Origin: Candidatus Neomicrothrix sp. UBA2110
GTDB lineage: Bacteria; Actinomycetota; Acidimicrobiia; Acidimicrobiales; Poriferisodalaceae
Direction of reading: 5' to 3'
DNA length: 18,778 nucleotides
Assembly (NCBI GenBank): GCA_002331465.1
Contig: DCYM01000019.1
Location: 11,643 to 30,420 of the forward strand
The first letter of the stretch is position 1, and each line of letters opens with the position of its first letter. The translations under genes and the position numbers were made by a program. Below the pieces are notes generated by a model. That model had not been told where the DNA came from and did not search any database. It saw only the letters and a list, made by a program, of their open reading frames with translations. Below are positions 1 to 7,166 of the stretch, piece after piece.

Positions 1-529
1 ATTTAAGTTCCAAACGCGACCGAGCTTTTTGAAGCCGCGCGAGGGTGTCACCTGCGTGCACCGGAAGTCTGATGGTCCGGCCCGTATTGGCGATACCGCG
101 AGTGATGGCCTGGCGAATCCACCATGTCGCATAGGTAGAAAACTTAAAGCCTTTACGCCAATCGAACTTCTCGACAGCGTGCATGAGTCCGAGGTTTCCC
201 TCTTGAATCAGATCCAGCAGCGGCAACCCTGAAGCCTGATATTTCTTTGCAATCGAAACCACTAGGCGAAGGTTGGATTGAACGAATGTGCGTTCAGCTC
301 TTTCCCCTTTACGGTCAGCTCGACGAAGTTCACGCTTCTTAGGGGGCGTTATGGGAGAGCCGTCTTCCAGCTGATCGGCTTCGAGTATTGCTCTGGCTTC
401 AGCACCAGCTTCAATTTCCTGGGCGAGTCGCACCTCGTCATCTTTTGTCAGGAGCGGATACTGACCGATGTCGGTGAGGTACAGACGGACGAGATCTTCT
501 TCGTCCCGCTCGACCCGATTCTTGGCCAC
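1..529 (-). CDS. RNA polymerase sigma-70 factor, SigA/SigB-like (3' part outside window)
   Basis: This gene encodes a primary-like sigma factor that directs RNA polymerase to promoters. Only the first 176 codons are present; the frame runs off the left edge. Region 1.2 lies at about residues 10-45 (DLVRLYLTDIGQYPLLT), region 2 at about 80-150 (NLRLVVSIAKKY, LDLIQEGNLGLMHAVEKFDW, FSTYATWWIRQAITR), and region 3 begins after IRLPVHAGD. A basic linker of about 20 residues (PPKKRELRRADRKGE) separates regions 1.2 and 2. The chosen GTG start at 529 has an AGAGG ribosome site seven bases upstream. The frame stays open further back, with an ATG at 634, so a form 35 residues longer is possible. The 174 bp up to the divergent gene at 704 holds no other gene that I can see. 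The family is certain; which group 1 or 2 factor it is cannot be told from this part. Confidence 0.92.
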   Translation of the reverse strand, partial: MAKNRVERDEEDLVRLYLTDIGQYPLLTKDDEVRLAQEIEAGAEARAILEADQLEDGSPITPPKKRELRRADRKGERAERTFVQSNLRLVVSIAKKYQASGLPLLDLIQEGNLGLMHAVEKFDWRKGFKFSTYATWWIRQAITRGIANTGRTIRLPVHAGDTLARLQKARSRLELK

Positions 530-703
530 CTGCTGACCTCTTTCCCCTGACCGGTGAGACGACCCCGCAGGGGCACCGTCCGCCGGTACGCTCGTCACGT
601 TGCCGACACGATTTATTTCACAGACCCAAAGCATTGAGCTTAATCGCTTGCCTGGAAACTACCGGCTGGAATCGCGATTTCCGACACGCACGACGAGCAC
701 AAC

Positions 704-1039
704 ATGACCGAACCAACAGCGATCACAGACGATGACCTTGAAATTGCTCTCGTTCAACTGACTTTTGATGCAAACGATGTCGAGCTATTACTCCCGGTCC
801 TTTCAAAGTACGTAGTGATGACTCGAAATCAATTTGAGTGCCGCAATGTGGATCTTTGTGTCTCTTTTTCTGACCCCAATCATTTCGTGATAATCGAGAA
901 GTGGGATTCTGAGGAAGCTGCCCGAGCGCATTTCGACTCCGCTGTTATGGTCGAAATGGCTGAATCGTGTTCAGGGATCCTGGCCCACCGTCCAGATGTT
1001 GATCTCTTGGAGGGCGTTAGCGCCCACGACTTGAACTGA
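704..1039 (+). CDS. ABM-family (antibiotic biosynthesis monooxygenase-like) protein
   Basis: A 111-residue protein with one dimeric alpha+beta barrel domain of the ABM/quinol monooxygenase type. The diagnostic stretch is FVIIEKWDSEEAARAHFDS at about residues 65-84, a beta strand ending in E-x-W followed by the usual AxxxH helix. Members are soluble and usually dimeric; they include cofactor-free quinone-forming monooxygenases, heme-degrading enzymes and many of unknown role, so no substrate is assigned. It starts about 35 residues later than a bare ABM domain would need, the N-terminal part being acidic. The ATG has no clear ribosome site. It ends with TGA nine bases before the next gene, which suggests co-transcription with the epimerase. 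Confidence 0.75.
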   Translation: MTEPTAITDDDLEIALVQLTFDANDVELLLPVLSKYVVMTRNQFECRNVDLCVSFSDPNHFVIIEKWDSEEAARAHFDSAVMVEMAESCSGILAHRPDVDLLEGVSAHDLN

Positions 1040-1048
1040 AAGGACCAC

Positions 1049-1999
1049 GTGACGAAGCGAGCAGTTGTTTGTGGCGCCGGCGGCTTTATCGGAAGTCATC
1101 TAGTTCGGCGGTTGGTAAACGATGGCTATTGGGTACGGGGCGTCGATATCAAACACCCCGTATGGAACGTTTCGTCAGCGCATGAATTCGTGGTCGCCGA
1201 CTTGCGCGAGCCACAGTCTGCAACTGCAGCGTTGAGCGGCGGCATCGACGAGGTCTACCAACTCGCTGCCGATATGGGAGGAATGGGATTCATCCATCAA
1301 GCCGAGGCTCAGATCATGCATAACAGCATGCTGATCAATCTCAACGTGGTTGAGGCTGCAGCAAGCGCCGGAATCGAACGCTATTTCTTGGCAAGTTCGG
1401 TGTGTGTCTATCGCGACATGGAGTTGGGTGAACCCGAGCTAACGGAAGACGATGCCTATCCCGCGGCGCCAGACAACGAATACGGCTGGGAGAAACTTTA
1501 CGCCGAACGCGCCGTGGCTTCCTACGCAAGGGAACATGGTTTCGAGCCGCGGATCGCTCGTTTTCAAAACTGTTACGGCCCTGAGGGCACATGGAATGGA
1601 GGCCGAGAAAAGGCCCCAGCAGCCCTCAGTAGAAAAATCATTGAGTCCGTTGATGGAACCATCGAAGTTTGGGGAGACGGATCTGCAGTTCGGAGCTTCG
1701 TCTACATCGACGATCTGGTGGATGGTGTTCGTTGTCTGGTGGATAGCGACGTTCGCGAACCGACCAACATCGGTACTCGGCAATACGTTTCGGTGAAACA
1801 GTTAGTTGATTTGGTTGCCGACGCTGCTGACAAAGACATCACTCCGGTCTGGGTGCCTGGCCCCGTGGGGGTCCAAAACCGCAACTTCTCTAATGACCGT
1901 ATTGAATCCCTCGGCTATCAGCCACGTTTCGATCTGGCTGCGGGATTGGCAGAAACCTATCCGTGGATAGCCAGCCAGGTGGCATCGCTGAAGGATTGA
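1049..1999 (+). CDS. NAD-dependent epimerase, GDP-mannose 3,5-epimerase-like
   Basis: An extended short-chain dehydrogenase/reductase of 316 residues. The NAD-binding GAGGFIG is at 9-15 and the catalytic YGWEK pair (Y145, K149) is in place. Several patches match GDP-mannose 3,5-epimerase rather than generic sugar epimerases: ADMGGMGFI at 74-82, SSVCVY with C119 where that enzyme has its catalytic cysteine, GTWNGGREKAPAA at 180-192 with K188 at the second acid/base position, and GDGSAVRSFVYID. The plant enzyme makes GDP-L-galactose and GDP-L-gulose for ascorbate and cell-wall sugars; in bacteria a role in surface polysaccharide is more likely (inference). The GTG start has AAAGGA five bases upstream, overlapping the preceding stop region, so it is probably coupled to the ABM gene. 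Confidence 0.85.
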   Translation: MTKRAVVCGAGGFIGSHLVRRLVNDGYWVRGVDIKHPVWNVSSAHEFVVADLREPQSATAALSGGIDEVYQLAADMGGMGFIHQAEAQIMHNSMLINLNVVEAAASAGIERYFLASSVCVYRDMELGEPELTEDDAYPAAPDNEYGWEKLYAERAVASYAREHGFEPRIARFQNCYGPEGTWNGGREKAPAALSRKIIESVDGTIEVWGDGSAVRSFVYIDDLVDGVRCLVDSDVREPTNIGTRQYVSVKQLVDLVADAADKDITPVWVPGPVGVQNRNFSNDRIESLGYQPRFDLAAGLAETYPWIASQVASLKD

Positions 2000-2014
2000 A
2001 TTGGTCTTGTGACG

Positions 2015-2554
2015 CTAGGTACGACAGCCCACAGATATGCGCTCGATTTCGGCCCAACTGAGCTCGCTTGAGCCCCACAGTTCTTCAAACGCGGCGTCGG
2101 CTAGGTCAGTAAATCCATGTCTGTTTCGGAACTGGTACAGACGACGCTTTCTCTGGCCTCCAAGGCCGATACGTTCGAGACGCCCAACGTTGTGCACGTC
2201 CCACGCAGCAAACTGGCTTAAGTCAAGTTCGTCGTCGGTAGGAGCGTCATCGAATCGGCCGGACCTGCGGTCGAGAATCCTAAGTAGTAAACGGCCGATG
2301 GTGTCGCGACTTCTGGCTTGCCCAAAGTTACGGGGCCGTTGGGTGTTCTCCAGCGCTCCACCGTCGACCCAAAGCCCGATGGGGTCATAGCTCAATATCT
2401 TGCTGCGTCCGAGGGGGGAGTTCTCATCGATGTCGAGGGTGATCGCTTCGTCAACTCCAAGGCGCTCGGCGACTTCGGCTACAACTTCGCCAATCACCGC
2501 TACGTCGTAGAAAACCATCTCGAAGGACTCGGGTTTAACCGAGACCTGAACCAT
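2015..2554 (-). CDS. uncharacterised protein, third gene of the ferritin-like operon
   Basis: I do not recognise this 179-residue protein. It is soluble, without signal peptide or membrane segment. The N-terminal 75 residues look like an alpha/beta domain (VSVKPESFEMVFYDVAVIGEVV, then an acidic ITLDIDEN and IGLWVDGGALEN). The middle (about 80-105) has an amphipathic helix, TIGRLLLRILDRRSGRF. The C-terminal part has RLGRLE-like basic stretches and ends with a tryptophan-rich segment (ELWGSSELSWAEIERI). Its ATG overlaps the TAA of the upstream ferritin-like gene by one base (TAATG), so the two are probably translated together and may act together. It ends 15 bp from the convergent epimerase gene. 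Confidence 0.7.
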   Translation of the reverse strand: MVQVSVKPESFEMVFYDVAVIGEVVAEVAERLGVDEAITLDIDENSPLGRSKILSYDPIGLWVDGGALENTQRPRNFGQARSRDTIGRLLLRILDRRSGRFDDAPTDDELDLSQFAAWDVHNVGRLERIGLGGQRKRRLYQFRNRHGFTDLADAAFEELWGSSELSWAEIERISVGCRT

Positions 2555-3354
2555 TAGGCGGTCGCCTCAAACCGAGCATCACGAGACATGTCAGCAATTT
2601 CGTCGATTTCCTCATCGCTGAAGCCGGCAAGCTCGCGGAAACGGCGAGTTAATTGGATTGGGCTGTCGTCATCTTCACCGCGGAATCCGTTAAAGGAAAA
2701 CAGTCGATCAACAACTTTTTGAAATTCAAGTGCCTTATCGAGTCGGTCTTTATCGTTTTCTGTCAGACGGCGCAGCCAATCGGAGCCCATCTTCACATGG
2801 GTCACCTCGTCAGCGAGCATCCAGTCTTCGCAGAACTCGAGAACCGGATCGCCGGCCATATTCCCGAACTCTTTCATCGTGTTGAAAACGTCGATCGCTA
2901 AGCCCTCAAGAGCGCGGTTGACGCCTGTCAACCGCAGGACTGGATCGGGATTGCAGGCGGCCTCATACAAAAGAGCATTTTCTGCATACTCGCCAAGTTC
3001 GGTTCCCATGTGCTCGGCAAGAGAAACCGAAATTTCGCAGTGCCGGGCTTCGTCCCAACACTGACGAGCCATGTCTAGCTTCAAGGCAAGTGGTACTTCA
3101 TCACCTAGTTCGAAGTCCCAGCAGGTGCGACCGGCACCCTCTAAGGCCTGAATTTCACCAACGAATATTCCATGCATGAGTGCCCGGGCCCGATCTGGGC
3201 CGTTGGGCAAATCTGGAGTGAGCTTCGCCAAGTTTCCACTTGTGTTGCCCCCAGCGATGCGTGCGCCACGCGGATCGCCCATTCGTTGCTCATTTGTCTG
3301 ACGGATGAATCGAGAGTCGCGTGCAAGCTCCTCTGCAGGAAAGATTTTGCGCAT
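2554..3354 (-). CDS. ferritin-like diiron protein, full ligand set
   Basis: A soluble, mostly helical 266-residue protein. Four helices carry the pattern of a ferritin-like dimetal site: GEIQALEGAG (E67, E72) in helix A, WDEARHCEI (E102xxH105) in helix B, ALEGLAIDVFN (E150) in helix C and ADEVTHVKMG (E183xxH186) in helix D. E72, E102, H105, E150, E183 and H186 would make the classic four-Glu, two-His set. Proteins of this fold store iron or, as diiron oxygenases or oxidases, use O2; this sequence does not say which. The ATG overlaps the upstream TGA by one base (TGATG), and its own TAA overlaps the next ATG, so it is the middle of a coupled three-gene operon. A DUF455-like relation is possible but unproven. 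Confidence 0.78.
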   Translation of the reverse strand: MRKIFPAEELARDSRFIRQTNEQRMGDPRGARIAGGNTSGNLAKLTPDLPNGPDRARALMHGIFVGEIQALEGAGRTCWDFELGDEVPLALKLDMARQCWDEARHCEISVSLAEHMGTELGEYAENALLYEAACNPDPVLRLTGVNRALEGLAIDVFNTMKEFGNMAGDPVLEFCEDWMLADEVTHVKMGSDWLRRLTENDKDRLDKALEFQKVVDRLFSFNGFRGEDDDSPIQLTRRFRELAGFSDEEIDEIADMSRDARFEATA

Positions 3355-4061
3355 CAGTTTTCCTCCACAACTTCGGCGTATGGGTCTCCGATTGAGCCGG
3401 GACCGACAATACCGCCGGCCGCCAGCATGATTTTTTCAAGCTTGGTTTGATGACTCATGGCTCGCTCAAGTTCTTCTGGTGATTCAATCATCGACTGAAT
3501 CAGCATTTCACCTTCGCGCCAATCACTGAATTCATCTTGAAGAATAAAGTCCAAAATTCGAATTGTCGGCATATCGGTTATTTCAGACGTGCCGTTGCGG
3601 TGATAGGTGTAGGCAGCAATTTTGTGTGGGATGAGAACCCGGTATACACCAACAAGTTTCTCGATAGTCAGATGAGCGGCTTCTGGCTCAGTCATGGCCT
3701 CGAAGAACTCGACCATGTGGTCGTTCGGAGGGATAGTGAGGCGTTCCGTTTGCATTTCCCGCAACTCGGGCAAGCGCTTGTCGAATAGTTCGGCGTGCCA
3801 TGCGTGGTGATAGCAGTGGGTTCCCAGACGTAGCTTTATGTCAAGCTCGGGCACCGTCGCCACCCAGCCGCCAAGGGCCTCGAACAGCTTAATTTCGACC
3901 CATTTGTAGTGCCCGATCCGCTTTGCGGTCTCGTCGACATCGAATAACCCCGGCAAGCTACGCCGATCCCACGGGGCGAACGGCTCGCGCGGCCGCTTTG
4001 TATCTGTCATTGACGCTCTTTCGGCAATCCAAGCAGCGTGCTGCTGAAGTTCAAAGTTCAC
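3354..4061 (-). CDS. ferritin-like protein with degenerate metal site, partner of the next gene
   Basis: A soluble helical protein of up to 235 residues that aligns by eye with its neighbour at 2554-3354. KWVEIKLFEALGG (E56, E61) matches GEIQALEGAG; HCYHHAWHAEL (82-92) matches QCWDEARHCEI; LQDEFSDW (174-181) matches LADEVTHV. The ligands differ: ExxH of helix B has become HxxH (H86, H89), ExxH of helix D has become ExxD (E177, D180), and no clear helix C glutamate is seen. This resembles pairs in which one ferritin-like subunit is catalytic and a paralogue is structural, such as PaaA/PaaC (analogy only). The start could be GTG 4061, with a poor ribosome site, or ATG 4010, preceded by GAAAGAG. 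A possible -10 box TAAGAT lies at 4083-4088. First gene of the operon. Confidence 0.72.
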   Translation of the reverse strand: MNFELQQHAAWIAERASMTDTKRPREPFAPWDRRSLPGLFDVDETAKRIGHYKWVEIKLFEALGGWVATVPELDIKLRLGTHCYHHAWHAELFDKRLPELREMQTERLTIPPNDHMVEFFEAMTEPEAAHLTIEKLVGVYRVLIPHKIAAYTYHRNGTSEITDMPTIRILDFILQDEFSDWREGEMLIQSMIESPEELERAMSHQTKLEKIMLAAGGIVGPGSIGDPYAEVVEEN

Positions 4062-4141
4062 CCTAAGTGCTGGAGTACCGAAATCTTACCGTCCGTTTAG
4101 TTCACAGAGAAAGTTGAGCAATTTTTTTTATCGATAAACCA

Positions 4142-5818
4142 TCACCGGTACCGGTTAGTGATCGGTAGACGACGGTCTTTACCGAATGCTTTAGCGGAAA
4201 TACGTGGACCCGGCGGCGATTGGCGTCGTTTGTACTCCGCTAGATCTACAAGACGTGTAATTCGTTCAACCATCGCAGAGTCATAACCATCCGAAATGAG
4301 GTCTGCTACAGCGCGGTCGTGTTCGATGTAGGCCTCCAGCAGAGGGTCTAACAGTTCATAGGGTGGAAGAGACTGCTCGTCGGTCTGTTCAGGTCGCAGC
4401 TCCGCTGATGGTGGTTTCGAAATTGATGCTTCGGGAATCCAAGGAGCGGTCGTTTGGTTGTTACGCCACCGACAAAGCTCGTACACGAGAAGTTTGGGGC
4501 AATCCTTTAAGACTGCGAAACCTCCAGCTGTGTCGCCATAAAGGGTGGAGTATCCGACGGATGTTTCGCTCTTGTTTCCCGTAGTAAGGACGAGCCACCC
4601 CTTTTTATTTGATAGCGCCATAAGTAGAACACCGCGAATGCGACTTTGCAGATTTTCCTCCGTCAAGTCAACAGCGTCATCGCGAAATAATGGGTCGAGC
4701 ATTTCGAGCAATGCTGTGTGAGCCGGTTCAATGGGGATGGTATTGAAGTCCACACCAAAATTGAGTGCCAGTTCGGCCGCGTCGTCTTGGGAACCGGCGC
4801 TTGAGTAACGGGACGGCATGGACACGCCATGAACTCCTTGGGATCCAAGCGCGTCAACAGCGATCGCTGCTACCAGGCTCGAATCCACTCCTCCTGACAG
4901 TCCGACAACGGCCTCACTAAACCCGTTCTTGTTGACATAGTCGCGTGTAGCCAAAACCAGCGCATTCCAGACTTCACCAACGTCATCGTTTGTTTCAGCA
5001 ATAGGTGACTTCGTTAAAGGTTTTCGATTTCGAGTTTCTAGCGAGGTCGCTATCACCGGGAGTGCACCCCTCCCACTTGAAGGAACCTCAACATCGACAA
5101 CGGCGACAGCTTCTTCGAACTGCGGCAAACGGGCGACAATCTTGCCGTTCGCGTCAGCAACAAATGAAGATCCGTCAAAGATGAGTTCGTCCTGACCGCC
5201 TACCTGATTGACGTAAACGATCGGCACCTTGTGCTTGTCAGCTGCCTCAATGACTGCGGCGGCTCGGTCCGCGTTTTTTCCGCGCTGGTAAGGCGACCCA
5301 TTGATCGATACGCCCAGAGCGGCTCCGGATTCGATTTGGCCATCAAAGGGGCCATCGGGAAGCCAGAGGTCCTCACATACGCAAATACCGACAAGTGTTC
5401 CTGCTATCTCGAAAAGAGGCCCGTCGGACGTACCTGCGGCGAAATAGCGTTTTTCGTCAAAAACCGAGTAGTTAGGAAGAAGTCGTTTGCGGTAAACACC
5501 ACGAACTTGGCCTCGGTGACATACCGCAGCAGAGTTATAAAGCCCCAGATGTGTTTGCTCAGGGAAACCAACTATTGCCACCGCCTCCGAGGTGTGACGG
5601 GCGACCGTCTCGACCGCTTTCAGGGCGTCGTCAATAAATCGTTGCTTCAGTAATAGGTCTTCGGGAGGGTAAGCACAGACAGCCAGTTCGCTAAAAACGA
5701 CTAGGTCGGCATCTGAGGCAACTGATCGATCATAGGCATCTGTAATGGCGGTGACGTTGGAGTCAAAGTCACCCACTCGCAGGTTGAGTTGCGCTAGACC
5801 AACTCTGATCGAAGCCAT
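4142..5818 (-). CDS. nadE: glutamine-dependent NAD+ synthetase
   Basis: This cytosolic enzyme makes NAD+ from deamido-NAD+, ATP and glutamine, the last step of NAD synthesis. At 558 residues it has the two-domain length. The N-terminal nitrilase-type amidase domain (about 1-265) shows the triad E44 (FSELAVCAYPPED), K111 (YRKRLLPNY) and C148 (CVCEDLW). The synthetase domain carries the ATP pyrophosphatase loop SGGVDSS at 308-314, and the typical end PITNRY is present. The ATG at 5818 has no ribosome site, but a TAGCCT box lies six bases upstream, as for a leaderless mRNA. It follows glnII on the same strand, separated by a hairpin, so it is probably transcribed on its own; the glutamine link between the two is metabolic. 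Confidence 0.97.
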   Translation of the reverse strand: MASIRVGLAQLNLRVGDFDSNVTAITDAYDRSVASDADLVVFSELAVCAYPPEDLLLKQRFIDDALKAVETVARHTSEAVAIVGFPEQTHLGLYNSAAVCHRGQVRGVYRKRLLPNYSVFDEKRYFAAGTSDGPLFEIAGTLVGICVCEDLWLPDGPFDGQIESGAALGVSINGSPYQRGKNADRAAAVIEAADKHKVPIVYVNQVGGQDELIFDGSSFVADANGKIVARLPQFEEAVAVVDVEVPSSGRGALPVIATSLETRNRKPLTKSPIAETNDDVGEVWNALVLATRDYVNKNGFSEAVVGLSGGVDSSLVAAIAVDALGSQGVHGVSMPSRYSSAGSQDDAAELALNFGVDFNTIPIEPAHTALLEMLDPLFRDDAVDLTEENLQSRIRGVLLMALSNKKGWLVLTTGNKSETSVGYSTLYGDTAGGFAVLKDCPKLLVYELCRWRNNQTTAPWIPEASISKPPSAELRPEQTDEQSLPPYELLDPLLEAYIEHDRAVADLISDGYDSAMVERITRLVDLAEYKRRQSPPGPRISAKAFGKDRRLPITNRYR

Positions 5819-5824
5819 GTCATG

Positions 5825-5830
5825 AGGCTA
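5825..5830 (-). promoter_or_regulatory. possible -10 box of nadE (leaderless)
   Basis: TAGCCT on the minus strand, six bases before the nadE ATG, downstream of the glnII hairpin. There is no purine-rich ribosome site between. No good -35 is visible. Same TANCCT form as before the Mrp and selA genes. Confidence 0.35.
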
Positions 5831-5859
5831 GAAGCCGAGCGGTCGTTAGGGCGAAAACT

Positions 5860-5890
5860 ATTTGGGTGGGCCCACCGGCCCGACCCAAAT
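5860..5890 (-). terminator. hairpin downstream of glnII
   Basis: ATTTGGGT and ACCCAAAT form a perfect eight-pair outer stem, continued by GGGCC/GGCCC with a four-base loop and a single bulged base. On the minus strand the stem is followed by AGTTTTCG, a short T run. It starts 19 bases after the glnII stop and ends about 40 bases before the nadE start, so it most likely ends the glnII transcript. Confidence 0.65.
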
Positions 5891-5908
5891 CTCTTAAGAC
5901 GATGTTGG

Positions 5909-6922
5909 TCAGGCTAAAGCTGCACAACAGGTGTTCGTCAACAACGTCGCCACAACATAAGGGTCTGCGTTGGCGTTGGGACGGCGGTCTTCGATATATC
6001 CCTTGCCATCCTGAGCGACCTGCCAAGGTATGCGAATCGACGCTCCTCGGTCTGACACTCCATAGCTGAATTGGTCGAAGCGCTGCGTTTCGTGTTCACC
6101 TGTTAAACGTTCTTCGATGCCGATTCCATAACCAGCGAGATGTTCTTCAGTTTTGCCGGGTACCCCCATCGATTGTGCTGCAGCTTCGACGGCTTCATAA
6201 TTTTCTCGCATGGCGTTGGTCGAGAAGTTGGTGTGCATCCCTGCTCCGTTCCAGTCACCCTTCATTGGTTTGGCTTCGATACTGATTTCCAAACCGTGAA
6301 GTTCGCCAGCGCGGTACAGCAAGTAGCGGGCCATCCACATGTGGTCGCCCACGGCAACAGTATCGACGGGTCCAATTTGGAATTCCCACTGTCCGGGCAT
6401 GACCTCTGCATTGGTACCGGAGATAGCCAGCCCAGCTTCAATACACCACGTTGTGTGTTGTTCAACAAGGTCGCGTCCGCGAATTTTTACAGCACCAACT
6501 CCGCAGTAATAGGGGCCCTGCGGCGCTGGGAAACCTCCAACTGGGAAGCCGGCTGGCCATCCAGTAATCGGATCGAGCATTGTGTATTCCTGCTCGAGTC
6601 CGAACCAAGGCTCTTGGTCGCTGTACTGCTCCAGCGCGGTGCGTGCCGCGGCACGAGTGTTGGTCGGATGCGGTGACATATCCGATGTTAAGAGAGTTTC
6701 GCAAAGAACGAGGATGTCGTTCCCACCGCGTATCGGATCAGGACACTGGAACACCGGCTGGAGAACAACATCAGAGTTGTCACCCGTTGCCTGGTTTGTG
6801 CTTGATCCATCAAAACCCCAAATACCTGGGTCGTCACCGTCAGCAAGAACTTTCGTCTTGGATCGGACCTCTGCAGTCGGCTCTGTGCCATCAATCCATA
6901 TGTATTCGGCCCTATACGCCAC
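5909..6922 (-). CDS. glnII: glutamine synthetase type II
   Basis: It joins ammonia to glutamate with ATP to give glutamine. The protein is the short, eukaryote-like type II enzyme (337 residues). Seen: AEYIWIDGTEPTAEVRSKT at the start, the metal-binding GLEQEY (E110, E112), PGQWEFQIG at 176-184, and KPMKGDWNGAGMHTNFST at 218-235 with the ATP/ammonium-site residues. I chose GTG at 6922 because AGGAG stands eight bases upstream and the family begins just before AEYIW; the frame is open to an ATG at 6982, but the 20 extra residues look non-coding. It is divergent from the type I gene at 7167. Type II enzymes are not adenylylated and are normally controlled at transcription, which fits the GlnR-like gene nearby. 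Confidence 0.96.
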   Translation of the reverse strand: MAYRAEYIWIDGTEPTAEVRSKTKVLADGDDPGIWGFDGSSTNQATGDNSDVVLQPVFQCPDPIRGGNDILVLCETLLTSDMSPHPTNTRAAARTALEQYSDQEPWFGLEQEYTMLDPITGWPAGFPVGGFPAPQGPYYCGVGAVKIRGRDLVEQHTTWCIEAGLAISGTNAEVMPGQWEFQIGPVDTVAVGDHMWMARYLLYRAGELHGLEISIEAKPMKGDWNGAGMHTNFSTNAMRENYEAVEAAAQSMGVPGKTEEHLAGYGIGIEERLTGEHETQRFDQFSYGVSDRGASIRIPWQVAQDGKGYIEDRRPNANADPYVVATLLTNTCCAALA

Positions 6923-7166
6923 TTTGGTTGCTCCTGATAGAGGGGCGGGGACGGAACGCAAGCTAACAATTACGAACCCCATGTCACACCCTTTTCAGCG
7001 TGACGAATCAAAGATTAGTCCACAGAAGCTTAGTTCTAGCCCCCTAGTCCAATTGTGAACGTCATGTAAACGGAATGCTCTGAGCTTTCAATCGCGTGCA
7101 CGCCGAGTCAAGAATGGACTTAGATGCATGTGACGCTAGCGTCGGACAAGGAAAGATGACGCCAAC
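6923..7166. promoter_or_regulatory. shared control region between glnII and glnA-type gene
   Basis: This 244-bp gap lies between two divergent glutamine synthetase genes and contains no gene that I can support. It must hold both promoters. I see the glnII ribosome site (AGGAG, minus strand, 6931-6935), an AAGGAAAG 11 bases before the type I ATG, and a direct repeat at 7055-7071. I cannot place either -35/-10 pair with confidence. Confidence 0.6.
7055..7071. promoter_or_regulatory. possible GlnR-type operator, two half-sites 11 bp apart
   Basis: GTGAAC at 7055-7060 and GTAAAC at 7066-7071 are direct repeats one helical turn apart, roughly midway between the two glutamine synthetase genes. Actinobacterial GlnR boxes consist of AC-ending half-sites (gTnAC, GaAAC) with six bases between, giving the same 11-bp step. 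The match is partial and only two half-sites are seen. Confidence 0.35.

Noticed and set aside
1037..1051. In-frame TGA between the ABM and epimerase genes as a possible selenocysteine fusion
   Set aside because: The TGA and the epimerase GTG happen to share a frame, but the GTG has its own ribosome site and both proteins are complete without fusion.
6920..6982. Upstream ATG at 6982 as the glnII start
   Set aside because: The added 20 residues do not resemble the family, and GTG 6922 has a well-placed AGGAG and the family's normal N-terminus.
6140..7058. Long plus-strand frames (178 and 158 codons) opposite glnII
   Set aside because: They lie antisense to a clear glutamine synthetase, have no family-like sequence and are rich in Cys, Arg and Ser, as shadow frames are.
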